This document shows, piece by piece, positions 62,609-64,000 of a stretch of DNA of 64,000 nt; positions within the stretch are counted from its first letter, which is position 1, and the number at the start of each line of letters is the position of its first letter. The stretch is taken from contig OX344749.2 in assembly GCA_947034885.2 (NCBI GenBank), forward strand, positions 12,105,501 through 12,169,500, in the 5' to 3' direction. Made by a program: the position numbers and the translations under genes. This DNA comes from Thuidium tamariscinum (taxonomy: Eukaryota > Streptophyta > Bryopsida > Hypnales > Thuidiaceae). The notes under the pieces were generated by a model that worked only from the letters and a program-made list of their open reading frames with translations, was not told the DNA's origin and did not search any database.

Positions 62609-64000
62609 AAAAGAGGCAGTGACTGCCTCACAATTACATTGTTTTCACATTGTTGAAGGCTACAAAGAGGCAATATGTAAAAATAGTGCTGATTTGAAAA
62701 AGTAAGTGATTTTAGAGCTTGAGTGTTTTTAAAACCTTCTACCATAGAAGACTCTCACTCCATGTATACAACGATCTTCACAAAATAGTGAAACTAGGTC
62801 CATTTGTACATATGGAAGTTGACTTCATAAATACATTTTAAAAAGAGGAGTTGTTTTTCATTGTAGCTCTTTGCTTGTTTAAAGTGATTTTTGGTGAAAT
62901 ATAATCATGAACCTTTTAAGGTTAAAAAAACAAAAGGACAAGTTCAAACTTATTGTATAATCCACACATAAAAAGAATTTGAAGGTAAGAAACTCAAGGG
63001 ATTTGTTTTATAGTTGATGGAAGTTTGGTATACAATGCCTATGGAAATACATTAGAACTGTGTAATAGGAGCTCAATACATTGAATCATATAAGAATTAT
63101 ACACTATATTGTAGAGGCTAAGTGGTACAAACATTCCTTCTTGTTGTTTCATAAAGATGAGGATAGGATTTATCAAACCTCTTTACCTAGACAAGTATAA
63201 GCTCTTCACTCCTATTCCATCTTCTTCCCTTGAGTTCCCTTTGTATTGGTTTATGAATTGTTGACCTCAATAGCTTTCTTGTTGTCAATCATAAACCTTC
63301 ACTAGTCTCTATATGTATAGAAAATTACAAGAGAGAACTCCCTACCCTCAACATTTATTGAAAATACTTGGCTCCTGCATTTGTGACTCTTTTCATATGA
63401 TTGCAAGGCTAACAATGTCAAGGTCATAGCACAATCATTGGTGTAGTGTTGTGGTCACTATATCAATTTATAGTAGCACTTGTGAAATGAAAACCTACAC
63501 TAATTAAATATATTCAAGGAAAGTATGTCATTGAAATATGGTTATTAGTACTAATGCAAACTAGTTGTTACAGTATTCTCTATGCTTTTAATGCATAGCC
63601 AACCTTTCAACCTAACTTCTCAAAATAAATTGAAACCTTAGTAAATGGGAAGATTGGAAGGAGACTAGGGAAAGGATTGATGTCTTCACCCCCTTATTGC
63701 CCCATGAGAGGAGGGTTGAAAAGTAGCTTGTATAGCCAAATTGTAGATTAGTTCATTGAAAGGGAGTCTAGCTTCTATTGTATGTTAAGTAGAAAATGAA
63801 TGGTCTATTGGGGCTTTCTTTCATGGAGAAATGAATTCAGATGAAGTTGCTTGTTAATGCACCTAAGTAAAAGTTAAAAGATTGGATGGACTTGGGGGCA
63901 AATCATGTAACCATCAAAAAATAATGGTGTATATATAGTGTCATGTTGTTGGATATATATAGATTAATCAACAAGATATATTTTCATTAATAGGATTAAT
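62609..64000. other. AT-rich intergenic DNA to the window end
   Basis: No conserved frame, terminal repeat or tandem array was recognised. Confidence 0.45.

Overview
This 64 kb window looks like nuclear DNA of a streptophyte plant. Three conserved spliced genes sit in GC-richer islands with GT-AG introns, inside very AT-rich, transposon-packed DNA. The transposons are plant types: Stowaway-like, CACTA, PIF/Harbinger-like and hAT. The hAT copy is a ZNF862/KIAA1586-like lineage. I infer a large, gene-poor genome, perhaps non-flowering, but cannot name the species. No tRNA, rRNA, CRISPR or bacterial operon was seen.

Genes. (1) About 8.5-4.0 kb, minus strand: a Tra2/SR45a-like splicing regulator. 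I rebuilt it as eight coding exons, 230 codons plus stop, with one RRM between two RS-rich arms. (2) 17.06-21.57 kb, plus strand: a UMP-CMP kinase in ten coding exons, 315 codons, with an N-terminal extension that looks organelle-targeting. (3) 34.52-32.58 kb, minus strand: an SPT2-type histone chaperone of 646 aa in one coding exon, with a 5'UTR intron. Head-to-head with it at 35.3-35.6 kb is a possible 78-aa small protein that I cannot identify.

Mobile DNA. A broken hAT transposase gene lies at 28.45-24.97 kb (minus). It carries a 65-75 bp minisatellite and a CACTA MITE fragment. Around the genes are several non-autonomous families recognised by termini and target-site duplications (TSDs). 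A TTAA-flanked family ('T', ends CCCCTAAAGGAC) has two copies of exactly 924 bp. A related TTAA family ('P') has ends CCCCTAAGTGCCC. A 4-bp-TSD family ('G', ends GGGTGATTGCAAGAAA) has two copies of exactly 734 bp. There are three related foldback CACTA MITEs (23.16, 29.87, 40.76 kb), a second CACTA MITE type (48.38 kb), a 1.35 kb CACTA-ended element, a Stowaway-like element and a TAA-flanked PIF/Harbinger-like MITE. Nesting gives a relative insertion order.

55.9-60.3 kb holds two giant inverted repeats side by side. One has diverged ~630 bp arms, TTAA-type ends and a nested 924 bp element. The other (58530-60337) has ~615 bp arms that look identical over nearly their whole length around a 563 bp spacer. 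This is the most unusual structure in the window. The remaining DNA (0-1.2, 30-32, 35.9-37.5, 42-44, 45.7-48.2, 52-55.9, 60.3-64 kb) shows no convincing genes, only decayed dispersed repeats and degenerate tandem arrays.
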